From Saccharum officinarum (Eukaryota; Streptophyta; Magnoliopsida; Poales; Poaceae): a stretch of 64,000 nt of DNA. The notes beneath the pieces were generated by a model that ran no database searches, had not been told where the DNA came from, and saw nothing but the letters and a program-made list of their open reading frames with translations. The position numbers and the translations under genes were made by a program. Location: assembly GCA_020631735.1 (NCBI GenBank), contig CM036159.1, positions 20,313,511-20,377,510 of the forward strand, read 5' to 3'. This document shows, piece after piece, positions 1-10,144 of the stretch (position 1 is the first letter of the stretch; each line of letters opens with the position of its first letter).

Positions 1-758
1 ACTCATCGCGCTCGGTAAACTAGAACAGAGGGAGTATTTCATTAGTAAAATAGCACAGAACTAGTGATGCTCCTGCTTATATAAGCAGATAAATTTGAAA
101 GAGCAATGAATGGGCTTTAATTTGTGTTTTATGAACCCCATGTGTTTTGTTGCTTGACGGTATCCAGTTGACTCGCGCCCTGCAGCACACACTGGAGGAA
201 CATTAATCAATTATTAATTAATTAAAAATACAAGTACATCAATCCATACTCTCGCATAGGCTAGCTAGGACCTTAGGAGAAAGAAGCATTAGATATCATT
301 TAATACCTCTAATTAATAAAATTACTTACACTAAATTATATATTTTCTATGTTTATTTTTTCTAACATAATAGATACAACAATAGATATTTTGTATTTAA
401 AATTTAGTTGTGATAAATATATCAATTACTGATCTATGTTTTTTTATTTGCATGGCACCTCTGTATATGTTCAATACACATTTAGTTGAAACCTTGTCTT
501 AGACTATTGTAGCTCTTGTTGTAGCTTATATCTTATCATATCATGAATCTAAGGGCATGTTTGGTAACTTTGCTAGGTACTGTTTTACCTCATTGAGCAA
601 GAAACTGACATGAGCGTTGTGTTTGGATCATACACGTTGTCTGCCTCTATTTCTATGCCAGTAAGGTTTTCCTTGCCACCTTGAGCCAGGCTGGTCCAAG
701 CGAGGCATGGCTGGCAATGAACCAAGTATGTCCTAAATTTTTATTTTCAAATATTAGT
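1..758. other. AT-rich intergenic DNA
   Basis: No convincing gene is visible. The stretch is AT-rich with short low-complexity runs and frequent stops in all frames. I see no RNA gene or intact transposon ends. Confidence 0.5.
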
Positions 759-1190
759 CTTACTAGCAAACATGTCCGTGCGTTGTAACGGGAGAAAAAA
801 ACTAACAAACGTGAAAAAATAGTGACGGCAATATTAAGTATCTATTTATGTTTTACATATTATATAGTATTTGAAATATATAATATATTTTATTTATGAC
901 GACTATGACATTCATATTATGAGTTAATGTTGACAATATAATATGATAATGTTCTATTAAAACTAAAAAAGGATGACAACCAAAAAAATTCTTTGTGATT
1001 GTGTGCAAAAACAAAACAGACGAACAATTAATTTGGTATTCACCATCGAGTCCTTTACTGGAACATCTTTTGCTATGGTTGATAGTGAGTTAACCTAGAT
1101 CTACTACTTATAGGCCGGTTCCAGATCTGATAGGCCAATTCCAGATGAGTAAACAATTCAATTTCATTCATGTCGTGTCTTGAGTCTTGA
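756..1190. repeat. Dispersed grass repeat, one end only
   Basis: The segment starts with an ACTAGCAAACATG motif followed by CCGTGCGTTG. I recall this as the terminus of a repeat that is common in panicoid genomes. The other end could not be located, so family and extent are uncertain. Confidence 0.3.
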
Positions 1191-1500
1191 GTCGTCTACT
1201 TACATACAACCGCGATGAGATCAACCGCCATCATCTCCGGTAGAAGAAGCGCTTGAAGTGGAAGCTGAGACGCAGGACGCCCCTCTCGAAGGTGTTCCTG
1301 AACCTCGCCTTCCGCGAGCACTCCAACGTTCACGATCCTGAACGCGAAATCATCAGCCACTCCGCGTGGAAACCTGACGTCTGACAATGCAGGTCTGGTC
1401 GCTCACGTTGCCATCCACCTCAGGAGTGTACTGCAGAGGCTTCGCCCCAGCGAGGTCAGGGTAGTGGAGCACAATGTGTAACCCTTCATGATATTGGGCT
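1190..1500 (-). other. Unidentified GC-richer, gene-like fragment
   Basis: This patch is clearly more GC-rich than its surroundings and has a 63-codon minus-strand frame (1196-1387). All frames are soon interrupted when the patch is read across its length. It could be a decayed exon or a captured gene piece. I do not recognise the protein in any frame and assign no function. Confidence 0.25.
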
Positions 1501-2130
1501 GCGGGTGGCATTTTTGTTGGTGGGTTAGAAACTCAGGTCATGGGTAACACCAGGAAAAACATACGTACGAAACTCGGCCTCGGGTATATTCGTATACAAA
1601 GGTAAAATCTTTCATCTTAACATGATAGAAAACATATGTATGGAACTCGGTCTCTAGTAATCGTACAAAGGTAAAACAGACCGTATTTGACAAAGGTAAA
1701 ACAGACTGTATTTGTTTAGGAATTTGAGGAAGAGGAGAAATTTGAATTTGTCTAGGACTTCGGATTGTACGGGACATATAAGATGTTACATGACTTGACT
1801 TCTGGCAAACAGAGTGTATTTGCTTAGGATTTTGAGCTGGTATGTTACGGACTGTGTGCAAACGGACTGTAGAATATTTGTTTAGGACTATGAGTTGTGA
1901 CATTACAAACTGAGCAAAAACATGATCAGATCTAGGACCGAGCCAAAGAAACTCTACCGCCGCACAGGACCCGGAGTTCTTGAGAAATACACGCATAGAG
2001 GTGGAGTTTGACTCCGAGAAGAGATGGAGTTTGGTTCACATGGAAAATAACTTTTCAGTTTTGATGGAGGAAATTAAGTGCTTTGAAATCGGACTCCGTA
2101 TCGCGCTACACAAAACCTATTCTAATTCGT
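1500..2130. other. Intergenic stretch with short degenerate repeats
   Basis: The stretch contains repeated variants of CAAAGGTAAAAC and ACAGACTGTATTTG around 1600-1900. A 152-codon minus-strand frame (1538-1996) has no recognisable domain and is probably chance openness in repetitive DNA. Confidence 0.35.
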
Positions 2131-2135
2131 ATGGG

Positions 2136-2158
2136 CACGTGTCATCATTATATATAAG
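2136..2158 (+). promoter_or_regulatory. G-box plus TATA box, promoter-like
   Basis: A CACGTG G-box (2136-2141) lies about 10 bp upstream of TATATAAG (2151-2158). An ATG follows 58 bp after the TATA box in an AACAAATGGC context. This is a normal plant core-promoter layout, but no gene body follows it. Confidence 0.4.
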
Positions 2159-2215
2159 TTCGAACGGAAGAAACTCTCCATTGTCCATTAGTTAGAGGGA
2201 GACGGATCAAAACAA

Positions 2216-2239
2216 ATGGCCGGACAAAAAAAACAGGGG
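2216..2239 (+). other. Possible orphan first coding exon
   Basis: Eight codons (MAGQKKQG) begin at the ATG downstream of the TATA box and run into a GTGAGA donor-like site at 2240. No matching downstream exon was found before the 191-bp tandem duplication and the CACTA element. It may be the stub of a disrupted gene, or chance. Confidence 0.2.
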
Positions 2240-2519
2240 GTGAGAAATTTTGTCTCTTTATTATTATTATGTATAAATTAATTGCTAGTTTTTAACCCAT
2301 AAGTTAAGCTGAAACTCTTGTATTTATTGTATGTTTACCTTTTTAAAAACAAGGACTTTATGTCGCATATATTAAGTACTATGATGGTATAAATAGTAAT
2401 TTAAAACATGCATCACATACCTTAAGATTAGTGATACAGCATGAGAGATCTGCTAACCTCATAGCGTATTAATATTTAAGCCTTGTAATAACTATTTACT
2501 TCAGAGGAGTCTCGAAGGC

Positions 2520-2900
2520 CACGAACCTATGGTCTACACTAACCTCGTTCTCAAGATGTTCGAATTTTTTTATCAAAGAACTACATGTGAGTGATGCTTA
2601 TACTATCAGTATAGGTATTTCAAATATTTTAGTCAAAATGTATAAATATATTAAAAGCAATAAATGATATGCAATGGTAACTAAAAAATTTAAATAATTT
2701 GTTAGTATACCACGAACCTATGGTCTACACTAACCTCGTTCTCAAGATGTTCGAATTTTTTTTATCAAAGAACTACATGTGAGTGATGCTTATACTATCA
2801 GTATAGGTATTTCAAATATTTTAGTCAAAATGTATAAATATATTAAAAGCAATAAATGATATGCAATGGTAACTAAAAAATTTAAATAATTTGTTAGTAT
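2520..2900. repeat. Near-perfect 191-bp tandem duplication
   Basis: Two head-to-tail copies of about 190 bp start at ACGAACCTATGG (2521 and 2712) and end in TTTGTTAGTATA. They differ visibly only by one T in a T-run, so the duplication is young. The second copy ends just before the CACTA element. Confidence 0.9.
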
Positions 2901-2934
2901 AACTAGTATACACTACTACACAAAATCTTTTGCG

Positions 2935-3350
2935 TCACACTTGGCCTCCATTAACCGTTGCGGGCAACAGAGAAAACCGCAACAGTTATTCGCGGCCGGC
3001 CATGCCATCCGGACGAGGAGCTACCCGCAACAGTAAATCGATTAACCATCGCGGGCACTATAAGAGAACCGTCACGGTTAATCATACATTAACCGTGGCG
3101 GTTGAGTTACAAGCAACCGCAACGGTTAATCGATTAACCGTTGCGGGCCACGTAAACCAACCGCAACGGTTAATCGATTAACCATTGCGGGCCACGTAAA
3201 CCAACCGCAACGGTTAATGCCTATTAACCGTGGCGGTTGCCTTAAGTCAACTGCCACCGTAAATAGATTAATCGTGGCATGCCACGTAACGCAACCGCCA
3301 CCGTTAATGGCTGATTAACCGTGGCGGTTGTCTTAAGTTGCCCGCGCACG
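2935..3350. repeat. CACTA 5' subterminal repeat array
   Basis: More than ten direct and inverted variants of TTAACCGTTGCGG / CCGCAACGGTTAA occur at irregular spacing. A matching array lies at the other end (4205-4460). The pattern is that of CACTA subterminal binding sites. Confidence 0.85.
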
Positions 3351-3392
3351 GTTAATCCTGGGCCTATATATAGCATCCAACCCACCTTTTTT

Positions 3393-3925
3393 AAATTTTG
3401 TAAATGACCTTGGATGGAGAAACTACCAAAATCAAAGTTGTAGATCTCGAAAAGTTATGAAACGTTGTAGTTGATAACTTTTTCATTGGAAATCATCTTC
3501 TAATGTAAAACTACGTTTGAACTTCTCAAATTTGAAATTCAAATTTTGTAAATAATCTCGGATGGAGAAACTACCAAAATCAAAGTTGTAGATCTCGAAA
3601 AGTTATGAAACCTAACTTTTTCATTTGAAATCATCTTGTAACGTAAAACTACGTTTGAACTTCTTAAATTTGAAATTCAAATTTTGTAAACGACCTCGGA
3701 TGGAGAAACTACCAAAATCAAAGTTGTAGATCTTGAAAAGTTATGAAACTTTGTAGTTGACAACTTTTTCATTTGAAATCATCTTGTAATGTAAAACTAC
3801 GTTTGAATTTCTCAAATTTGAAATTCAAATTTTGTAAATGACCTCGGACGGAGAAACTACCGAAATAAAATTTATAGATCTCGAAAAGTTATGAAACTTT
3901 GTAGTTGATAACTTTTTTATTTGAA
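3393..3925. repeat. Internal tandem repeat of the CACTA element, about 140-150 bp unit
   Basis: Roughly four copies start near 3393, 3541, 3680 and 3828. Each contains AAATTTTGTAAATGACCTCGG, a GTTGTAGATCTCGAAAAGTT core and TTGAAATTCAAATTTTG. One copy has lost about 10 bp. Confidence 0.85.
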
Positions 3926-4475
3926 ATCGCTTAGGGCCTCAAACAATCAATTTATGCTCAGTTTTATATAATATGTAGGGAACCAAAATCAACTCTAGGC
4001 ACATGTGACAATGAGGTGTAGTGGTAGAGGAGTGTACGCGTGAGGGAGAGGTTGTGGGTTCAAATCATGGACGACACAAAGTGTGAAAAAACATAAAAAA
4101 ATGCAAGAGTGACAGGGTGGGAGGTGAGGATGACCGGTGGGGCCCTCCTCGGATTAAAAAAATATTTTACTATTTTTTTGGCACTTTTTCTGCTGTTTTT
4201 GAAAAAATATTAACCATGACGGGCATCTTAACGCAACCGCGATGGTTAATGCATATTAACCGTGGCGGGCATCTTAAGGCAACCGCGACGGTTAATGCAT
4301 ATTACCGTGACGGTTGCCCTAAGCTGCCCATCACGGTTAATACCATTAACCGTTGAGGTTGGCCGCCCGCCACGGTTAATGCAACGATTAACCGTGGCCT
4401 TTACTTGGTGACGGTTGCTTTGCCCGCAACGGTAAATCAAAAACGCCCGCGACAGTAAAGATTTGTTTAGTAGTG

Positions 4476-5115
4476 ATATGATCATTAAGAAAATATTTTA
4501 CATGATTGCTATAATATGTATGTTTATTTTACATACATATTTTACATGATTGCTATAAATGAAACATAACATTTGTATTTATCTCTCATGTATGCATTTG
4601 TATTTGATTTGCATGATGCCATAATATGTATGTTTATTTTAATATATTAGAGGTGCATATTGTAGATATATATAGACTTTATGGCTACTTAAACATTTTT
4701 TTGGGGTAATAGATGTTCATAATTTAGATCTAGATTCTAAGAGATATTTTAGTTTTTTTAGTAATGACAGAAGTGGTAATTTATATGCAAATTCAAGGGC
4801 TACATATATTATCTACCATAATAACAAGTGAGCAATTAGATGCAAATTGCAAATTTAGGTTTACTTTAAGTCATGTTTCTTAATGGCATATGTGGTATTT
4901 TAAATATAGATTCATGGGTTACCTGATGTTAATTTACATGATCGCAGAGGTGGATAATTATTAGAAAATATAATAGATCTACTGGCTATTATTATCAATG
5001 GTATTTAGAGTCTACAGAATTCATCAATAGATGCTTTTGATTTTTATGAGAATTTCTAGGATCGATCTTTTGATTATGAACCTCTAGTTAGAATTTCTAA
5101 TATTTATATTTTTTT
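4476..5115. other. AT-rich intergenic DNA
   Basis: No gene is visible. A short direct repeat of ATAATATGTATGTTTATTTTA occurs at about 4511 and 4621. The remainder is low-complexity AT-rich sequence. Confidence 0.5.
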
Positions 5116-5119
5116 CTAG

Positions 5120-5840
5120 TAGTGTGGAGCCGACTTGTGGGCATAGCGAGCTAGACCATTTTATTTGCTCAGTCTAACATGTGGACTATGGTATCAAAGC
5201 CTATGGTCGAAAAACCTAAAAATTCTTGGTGTCACATGGTGAGTGGGGATCTCGTTAATATCTCCTGAGGGTCCTATGGGTTGTGTGTGACATGGAGACT
5301 TAGACTCGAGGCTTAAGATAATGTATTTCTAATGCAGATGTGGTTGTGTAATGTGAAGAGTTAGCCCCTATTCATGACGAGAGAGATTGTTAGATTAAAT
5401 CCTCATCGAAAATTGATCATGGGTGAGCACACTATATAAGACGAGTAACATTCACTTATCAAGCTAGTCTTTTGAGTTGAGTTAAACCCAAACCTTGGGG
5501 CGGACCTAGATTGATTTTACGTAGTCCGAGGCCTATCCTAGATTACTATTAAATTTAGAAAGTCCAAATTAAAAGTCTAACATTATTAAGTATTTCAATC
5601 CTCAGACTCCTGTCAACTGGTGCTAGATTGCGTTTGATATCGGCTAGGTTTATATTATATCTTAGATTATGAGTATACCGTATTGATCGTGAGATATTTT
5701 TACTAAGTATACCCTAGTTTCAAATGCTAGGTCCGCCACTGTCCAAACCCTTGGTGTTGTAGGTTTCGGTGGACCTAGACATGGTGAGACGCTCGTGGGT
5801 ACAGTGAGCTAAACTGACTCCGTTGCACACTTTAACATAG
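5120..5840. other. Degenerate LTR-retrotransposon-like debris
   Basis: TGGTATCAAAGC (5189-5200) resembles the initiator-tRNA primer-binding site of plant LTR retroelements. Further on, a segment starts TGTTAGATTAAAT (5388) and has ACTATATAAG (5429-5438), as in a small LTR with a TATA box. There is no coding capacity and no second LTR, so this is a weak call. A small inverted-repeat element is inserted at 5495-5741. Confidence 0.3.
5495..5741. mobile_element. Small hAT-like MITE
   Basis: The ends TTGGGGCGGACCTAG and CTAGGTCCGCCACTG are imperfect inverted repeats. They are flanked by CCCAAACC (5487-5494) and TCCAAACC (5742-5749), a 7-of-8 match to an 8-bp target-site duplication. The size (247 bp) and lack of ORFs indicate a non-autonomous element. 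Confidence 0.65.
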
Positions 5841-5910
5841 TTGGAAGCTAAGCGTAAATTATATAAGCATTGTTGCAATCCTTTCCACGACATCATGAAT
5901 CTATAATTTA

Positions 5911-6037
5911 CTCCCTCTATCCCAAATTTTATGACATTTTACTTTTTCTAGATGCATAGCTTTTACTATGTATTAGATATATAGTAAAAACAATATATCT
6001 AGAAAAATCAAAACATCTCAATTTAAAAAAGAGGAAG
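5911..6037. mobile_element. Stowaway-type MITE, short and degenerate
   Basis: It starts CTCCCTCTATCCC and ends GAGGAAG. TA lies on both sides (5909-5910, 6038-6039). The termini have drifted from the CTCCCTCCGT consensus. Confidence 0.7.
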
Positions 6038-6379
6038 TAGTTTTTAACTTTTAATTTAGTTGTTGCTATTTTTTTGTCCACTTGTTAGGTTGAAACTCTA
6101 GTGCTTAGTGCATTTTTATTCATTTTGTATTTTATTAAAAAGATTAAAGTTATAGGTTACCCTCTGAATCTAAAAGGATGTCAGCGACGATAGACCCAGA
6201 ACAAACAGCATTTGTCCACAAGCGGACTCTGTTCTGACCAAAGTGTCCTGTTACATGGTTCAAGATATTGTTCAGCAGCACCCGTGCGAAAATAATGGAA
6301 ACTAATGGACCGCCAAGCAGCTTTTGAGGTAACTATGAGCCTCGAACTTAGCCTTCTCCCATATAACAGTCAGTTTTCC

Positions 6380-6724
6380 TTACAGCAATTTCACACCTGC
6401 ATCTCTAAGAGAATCTATCACGGCCTTGACCTTGCCATGGTACTTCTGGTCTCTTGACATGGAGACAGATATTGCAGGGATACCCTTGAACAACAAGCGC
6501 TCCCCAAGCAACTTGCCAATCTTTGCAGCCGCAGCAACATCCCGTGTTGACTCCATGCTTGGCCTCAGGAGTTTCTCCTGAGAGCTTGCAGAGCATGTGA
6601 CTGTGGCTGTCGGGGTGTGGATGACCTGAGCGCTCACAAAATTGTTTGTGAAATGCATCTTCAAAATATAGGGCTTCAGGAACTTGGTGATTGCAGGAGC
6701 CCTAGCTGGTGGAGGGAAAACCAT
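6380..6724 (-). CDS. Mitochondrial ribosomal protein uL18 (L18p/L5e family)
   Basis: The predicted 114-residue protein has the compact form of plant uL18m-type proteins, which bind 5S rRNA in the large ribosomal subunit. Recognisable conserved stretches are ITKFLKPYILKMHFTN near residues 12-27, SAQVIHTPTATV near 31-42, TRDVAAAAKIGKLLGERLL near 60-78, and the C-terminal YHGKVKAVIDSLRDAGVKLL. The coding part is a single exon. A 3' splice site (TTGTTCAG/GTCAGC) lies 19 bp before the ATG on the coding strand, so the leader is probably split, with its first exon further upstream. The start is fixed by the conserved MVFPPPAR opening. Mitochondrial assignment rests on family knowledge; no long presequence is visible. 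Confidence 0.9.
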   Translation of the reverse strand: MVFPPPARAPAITKFLKPYILKMHFTNNFVSAQVIHTPTATVTCSASSQEKLLRPSMESTRDVAAAAKIGKLLGERLLFKGIPAISVSMSRDQKYHGKVKAVIDSLRDAGVKLL

Positions 6725-7391
6725 ATTGCCTAATCAAGCTGACCTGAACAAGCCCAGAAATCAGACAAGATAATTAACCAATAGCACTGACATTCCATGC
6801 AAGAACTTCAAGATGGACAAGGATAAAAAAGCAAATAAGAAAGAATTGTATCTTGTGAACTATAAATCCAGGATTGCATGCAAATATATCATATAGTGAT
6901 ATAGCATGAAGAGACCATCAATACACAACTGTTAGTGTTACACATGAGCATGTGATAGTATACATCATACATCAGATTTAGATCAGAGAACTTCAACGAT
7001 GCACTTAATTTGTTTTGAAGTTGATGCATTGCTATCTCTAGTCTCTACCATGTAATCGCACTGATACTACATGATAAATCTGCAGCAATGCACAGAGCGA
7101 TAATATGATTGCCTTATCTTTCAAATGCCATTCAAGAGTCTACAAAACAATAGATGGTCCACATTGGCTTCATCATCCTATAACTCTCAACCAACCAATC
7201 AGGCCTTATCATAAACTATCTGAACAAGTCAACATACTTCAAAGATTGAGCCTCTGAAGAACTAATGACTCAGGTTTAAAAACACCAGACATCAAAATTG
7301 ATGGAACTATGGACTCAAAAGGCATCTTAGGATGGAAAGCCAAATCTATTATATGTGGTTGCTGACAGCAGAGTGCTTGTCTTGTCATGTA

Positions 7392-7626
7392 CTCCCTCCG
7401 TCCCTAAATGTCTGTCGTTTTCGCTTCCCGAGAAACAACTTTAACTAAATATATATTAAAAAATATTAACATTTATGATACATAATTAGTATCATTAGAT
7501 AGATATTTGAATCTAGTTTTTTAATAAATTTATTTTGAGATAGAAATGTTGCATGCATTTTCTATAAATCGAGTCAAAGTTATCGGCACGCAAATCATGG
7601 CGACAAACATTTAGGGACGGAGGGAG
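7392..7626. mobile_element. Stowaway MITE (CCCTAAATGTCTGTCG family)
   Basis: Termini CTCCCTCCGTCCCTAAATG and CATTTAGGGACGGAGGGAG are perfect inverted repeats of 19 bp, with TA on both sides (7390-7391, 7627-7628). Related copies lie at 21223-21459 and 45842-46077. Confidence 0.95.
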
Positions 7627-8469
7627 TAAACCTTTAGTACAGTATTAGCATGTAAGAACAAATTTACTTCAGGAAGATTGATCTGTGTAGGCATCTTAAA
7701 TTCTGAATGGTACATTTCTTCTCTTCCACAATAAAAACAGTTTGGTGGTGGGCAGAAGTGCTGGAAATTGCAGTCACAGAGAACGAGATTAAATCATTAA
7801 AACACAATTAATAAGTAACAACATTTTATTATATGCTTGTTCAAGTTGAATAATCATACTTCTGCCAATCACCACCCCCTATTCAACTCTTTTCGCAAGA
7901 GAAAAGGGAAGAGGGGTGTTTTTTCATGTCTATAAACATACTAGAAGTTTAAACTTAGGGTAGATCCATACTTCTGGCAACAAATCTGATAGAACAAAGC
8001 CTCAAGTTAACCTAGGTGGCTAGGACATATAACAAAGCCACTATGAGTGGTTCAAGGATGGATGTGATTCAAGGATGAACTAGAAACCAAAGCACCCCAA
8101 AAGATCTCAATGAAACAAACAAGTCCTTTTTTGTTAATAGAAAAAACTTAATAGAAGCAGCACGTGATCCACTCAATGTGGTTGCTAACAGTGGATATGG
8201 CTATCTTGTCATATGAGACTTGCAGATCTCACTTACAAAACCACAAGCAGGAAATGACAAGTTTACTTTAGGAAGATTGTATCAGGTGGGCATCTTTTCT
8301 TTTGAATGCCACCTTTCTTTTCTTCCATTGCATAAACAGTTCCACACGGACATTGAATTGCTAATTGCTACATTAAAGATAAATCGACACATAATGTGAC
8401 ATCAAGTAGTTTACAATAGTTGTACAGTACAATAGCAAAAAAAAGTAGTTTAAGCATAATAATCATATA

Positions 8470-8806
8470 CTCCCTCCGTCCCATAATATTTGATGTTCTA
8501 TCACTGAGAGATTGTCCCAAAATAAATGACGTTCTAGCCTAACAGACCTGTGCCATGCTATTCAATGGTAGGTCAGTGCAGCGCTTTCCTGCTTGCTTCC
8601 GTCTGGAAGTGAATAAAAGAAGACAAAAAAATCTAGCGGTGGCAGTTGCTCCCTCACAGATTCAAGCACCAAGGCGAGGCCTGCGCCTGTCTCCTGCAGG
8701 ACGTTCTAATCATCATGATTTCTCGTAGGGGTGCTTTGGTACACTAGCTTCAGCCTTGGTATCGGTGAGATGTTCTTAAACGACATCTATTGCAGGACAG
8801 AGGGAG
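8470..8806. mobile_element. Long Stowaway-type MITE
   Basis: It begins CTCCCTCCGTCCCATAAT and ends GGACAGAGGGAG, with flanking TA (8468-8469, 8807-8808). At 337 bp it is longer than its relatives. The middle is GC-richer and unrelated to the other Stowaway copies here. Confidence 0.8.
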
Positions 8807-9639
8807 TATATGGCATGCACCACCTTCTGTTTATTTCAAACAGAGAAAACAGATGCACAAACAACTAAGGACCAACACAAATTAGCAATAGCGGACCCAG
8901 CGTTTGATTAGAGCCTGGGCAAACCTCATTGCGCTCACCAGGTCATGGATTTTGAAGCTCCCAGCAAAGCGTGTTACAATGAAGATTTTAAGTGTGCATC
9001 GTACCGGAGCCCGGGCAGGTGGCCAGGGTCGCCGGACCCTGGGACCGCCACTGCATATTAGCGCATAACATCTAACATTTTTGCTTGGTATAATAACAAA
9101 CTTGTACTTAAAACTGTTTTCGAAGATGCAGACTTCTGACAGTGTACAGACCCTATACAAAATATAAGTACTTAAACTTAACCGAGGCTAAGACATATTT
9201 CACTGAATTTGCGAACACAAAGTCCACGAATTGAACCGGTTGCAGAGTGGAACAGAAACTGTTTCCCTCAAAGATTACAGGAAAATAGGTGAGAGCTATT
9301 CCCCACAAGAAAACGTAATAACTGCTAGCGACAAGCTTTTCACATTCAACCATAAATAGAAAAGGGTGGCACAACAGGGTTGGGTAGCACTTCCATAACA
9401 ATGTTATCAGTTAATTCACACAAACCCACGTGGCATCAGTATTTGACTCGTCACTTCATCACAGTTTTCTTCTCTACTTCAGTTCTTGTATACGCAGTTG
9501 AACTTTACTAACCGAAGCTCCAAAAGGAACTTTGACAGATTCGGGGGTTTCGTTTTACACTAAAGAAATCACACACAAAGGACATTTTGTTATTAAAAAA
9601 AACAACTAACAGCAGGTGCAGGTTAAGATCCAAAACGAA

Positions 9640-10144
9640 CGGAGCATAGCAAAGTTGGTCAGCAGTATACTGAACATCGAGGTCGTACTAGAACGACTTC
9701 TTGTTTCCACGGGAGCGGTGCTTCTTTCCACTGGGACAAACCCTCGCCGGGGGCAATCGGCGGAAATCGCCTGCCGCTGCGTGACACGGTGAAACCTAGC
9801 GCAGGGGAGAGAGATAGAGCGGGAGGGAGAGAGTGTACCGGGTGAGTCGGCAGTCGCCGCGGACGATTTCGCGAGGACAGCGGCTCGCAGATCGCAATCG
9901 CCCGTCGTCGCCACTGGCACTGAGAGCCCCAAATTGCGACTGGAGTTGCAATGGGAAGGGGGGTTTGCACTTTGACCTACGAACTAGGAAATTTAAAAGA
10001 GCACAGGGGTCTAACTGCAGAAAGAAAAACGAACGGTCACGAAAGTACTGGACCGAGGGAAACGGCCCGAATCCAACGCTCCATCAACGAGGAAGGGGCG
10101 AGCAGAATGTGTGCGGCGGCGGCGGGAGGAGACGAAAGAGAACG
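9640..10144. promoter_or_regulatory. Probable divergent promoter between uL18m and bS21m
   Basis: The AT-rich sequence changes here to a GC-rich island ending at the bS21m ATG. On the minus strand a CT-rich run followed by GCTAGGTTTCACC (about 9790-9840) looks like the transcription start and leader of a ribosomal-protein-type gene, with a possible GTTTGT donor near 9747. On the plus strand the region leads without stops into bS21m. The shared promoter and the uL18m leader exon are inferences. Confidence 0.4.

Larger units (their letters stand above)
2911..4475. mobile_element. Non-autonomous CACTA (En/Spm-type) transposon
   Basis: The element begins with CACTACTACACAAAATCTTT, and its other end is the inverted match CACTACTAAACAAATCTTT (reverse complement ending at 4475). 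The 3-bp target site ATA is present on both sides (2908-2910 and 4476-4478), as expected for CACTA elements. Both subterminal regions hold arrays of AACCGTGGCGGTT-like units in both orientations, which in this superfamily bind the element-encoded protein. No transposase reading frame remains, so any movement would need a helper element. Confidence 0.92.
6743..9640. other. Probable 5'-UTR intron and upstream region of uL18m
   Basis: Apart from two Stowaway MITEs no coding signal is seen. The acceptor 19 bp before the uL18m ATG suggests that part of this stretch is a leader intron. Minus-strand frames at 8882-9401 have no recognisable domain. Confidence 0.4.

Noticed and set aside
1538..1996. 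152-codon minus-strand ORF
   Set aside because: It is repeat-rich sequence with no domain and atypical codon use for a grass gene.
2935..3350. Regularly recurring ~15-bp repeats resembling a CRISPR-like array
   Set aside because: The units occur in both orientations at irregular spacing inside a CACTA element with exact ends and target duplication; they are subterminal transposase-binding repeats in a plant genome.
9690..9760. Minus-strand C-terminal-looking peptide KKHRSRGNKKSF
   Set aside because: The frame closes shortly upstream without a Met and no family was recognised; the position better fits a leader exon of uL18m.
9833..10144. N-terminal 104-codon extension of the bS21m frame
   Set aside because: The upstream codons show no S21 similarity and no presequence-like start. 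A good mitochondrial presequence begins at 10145, so the extension is treated as leader.
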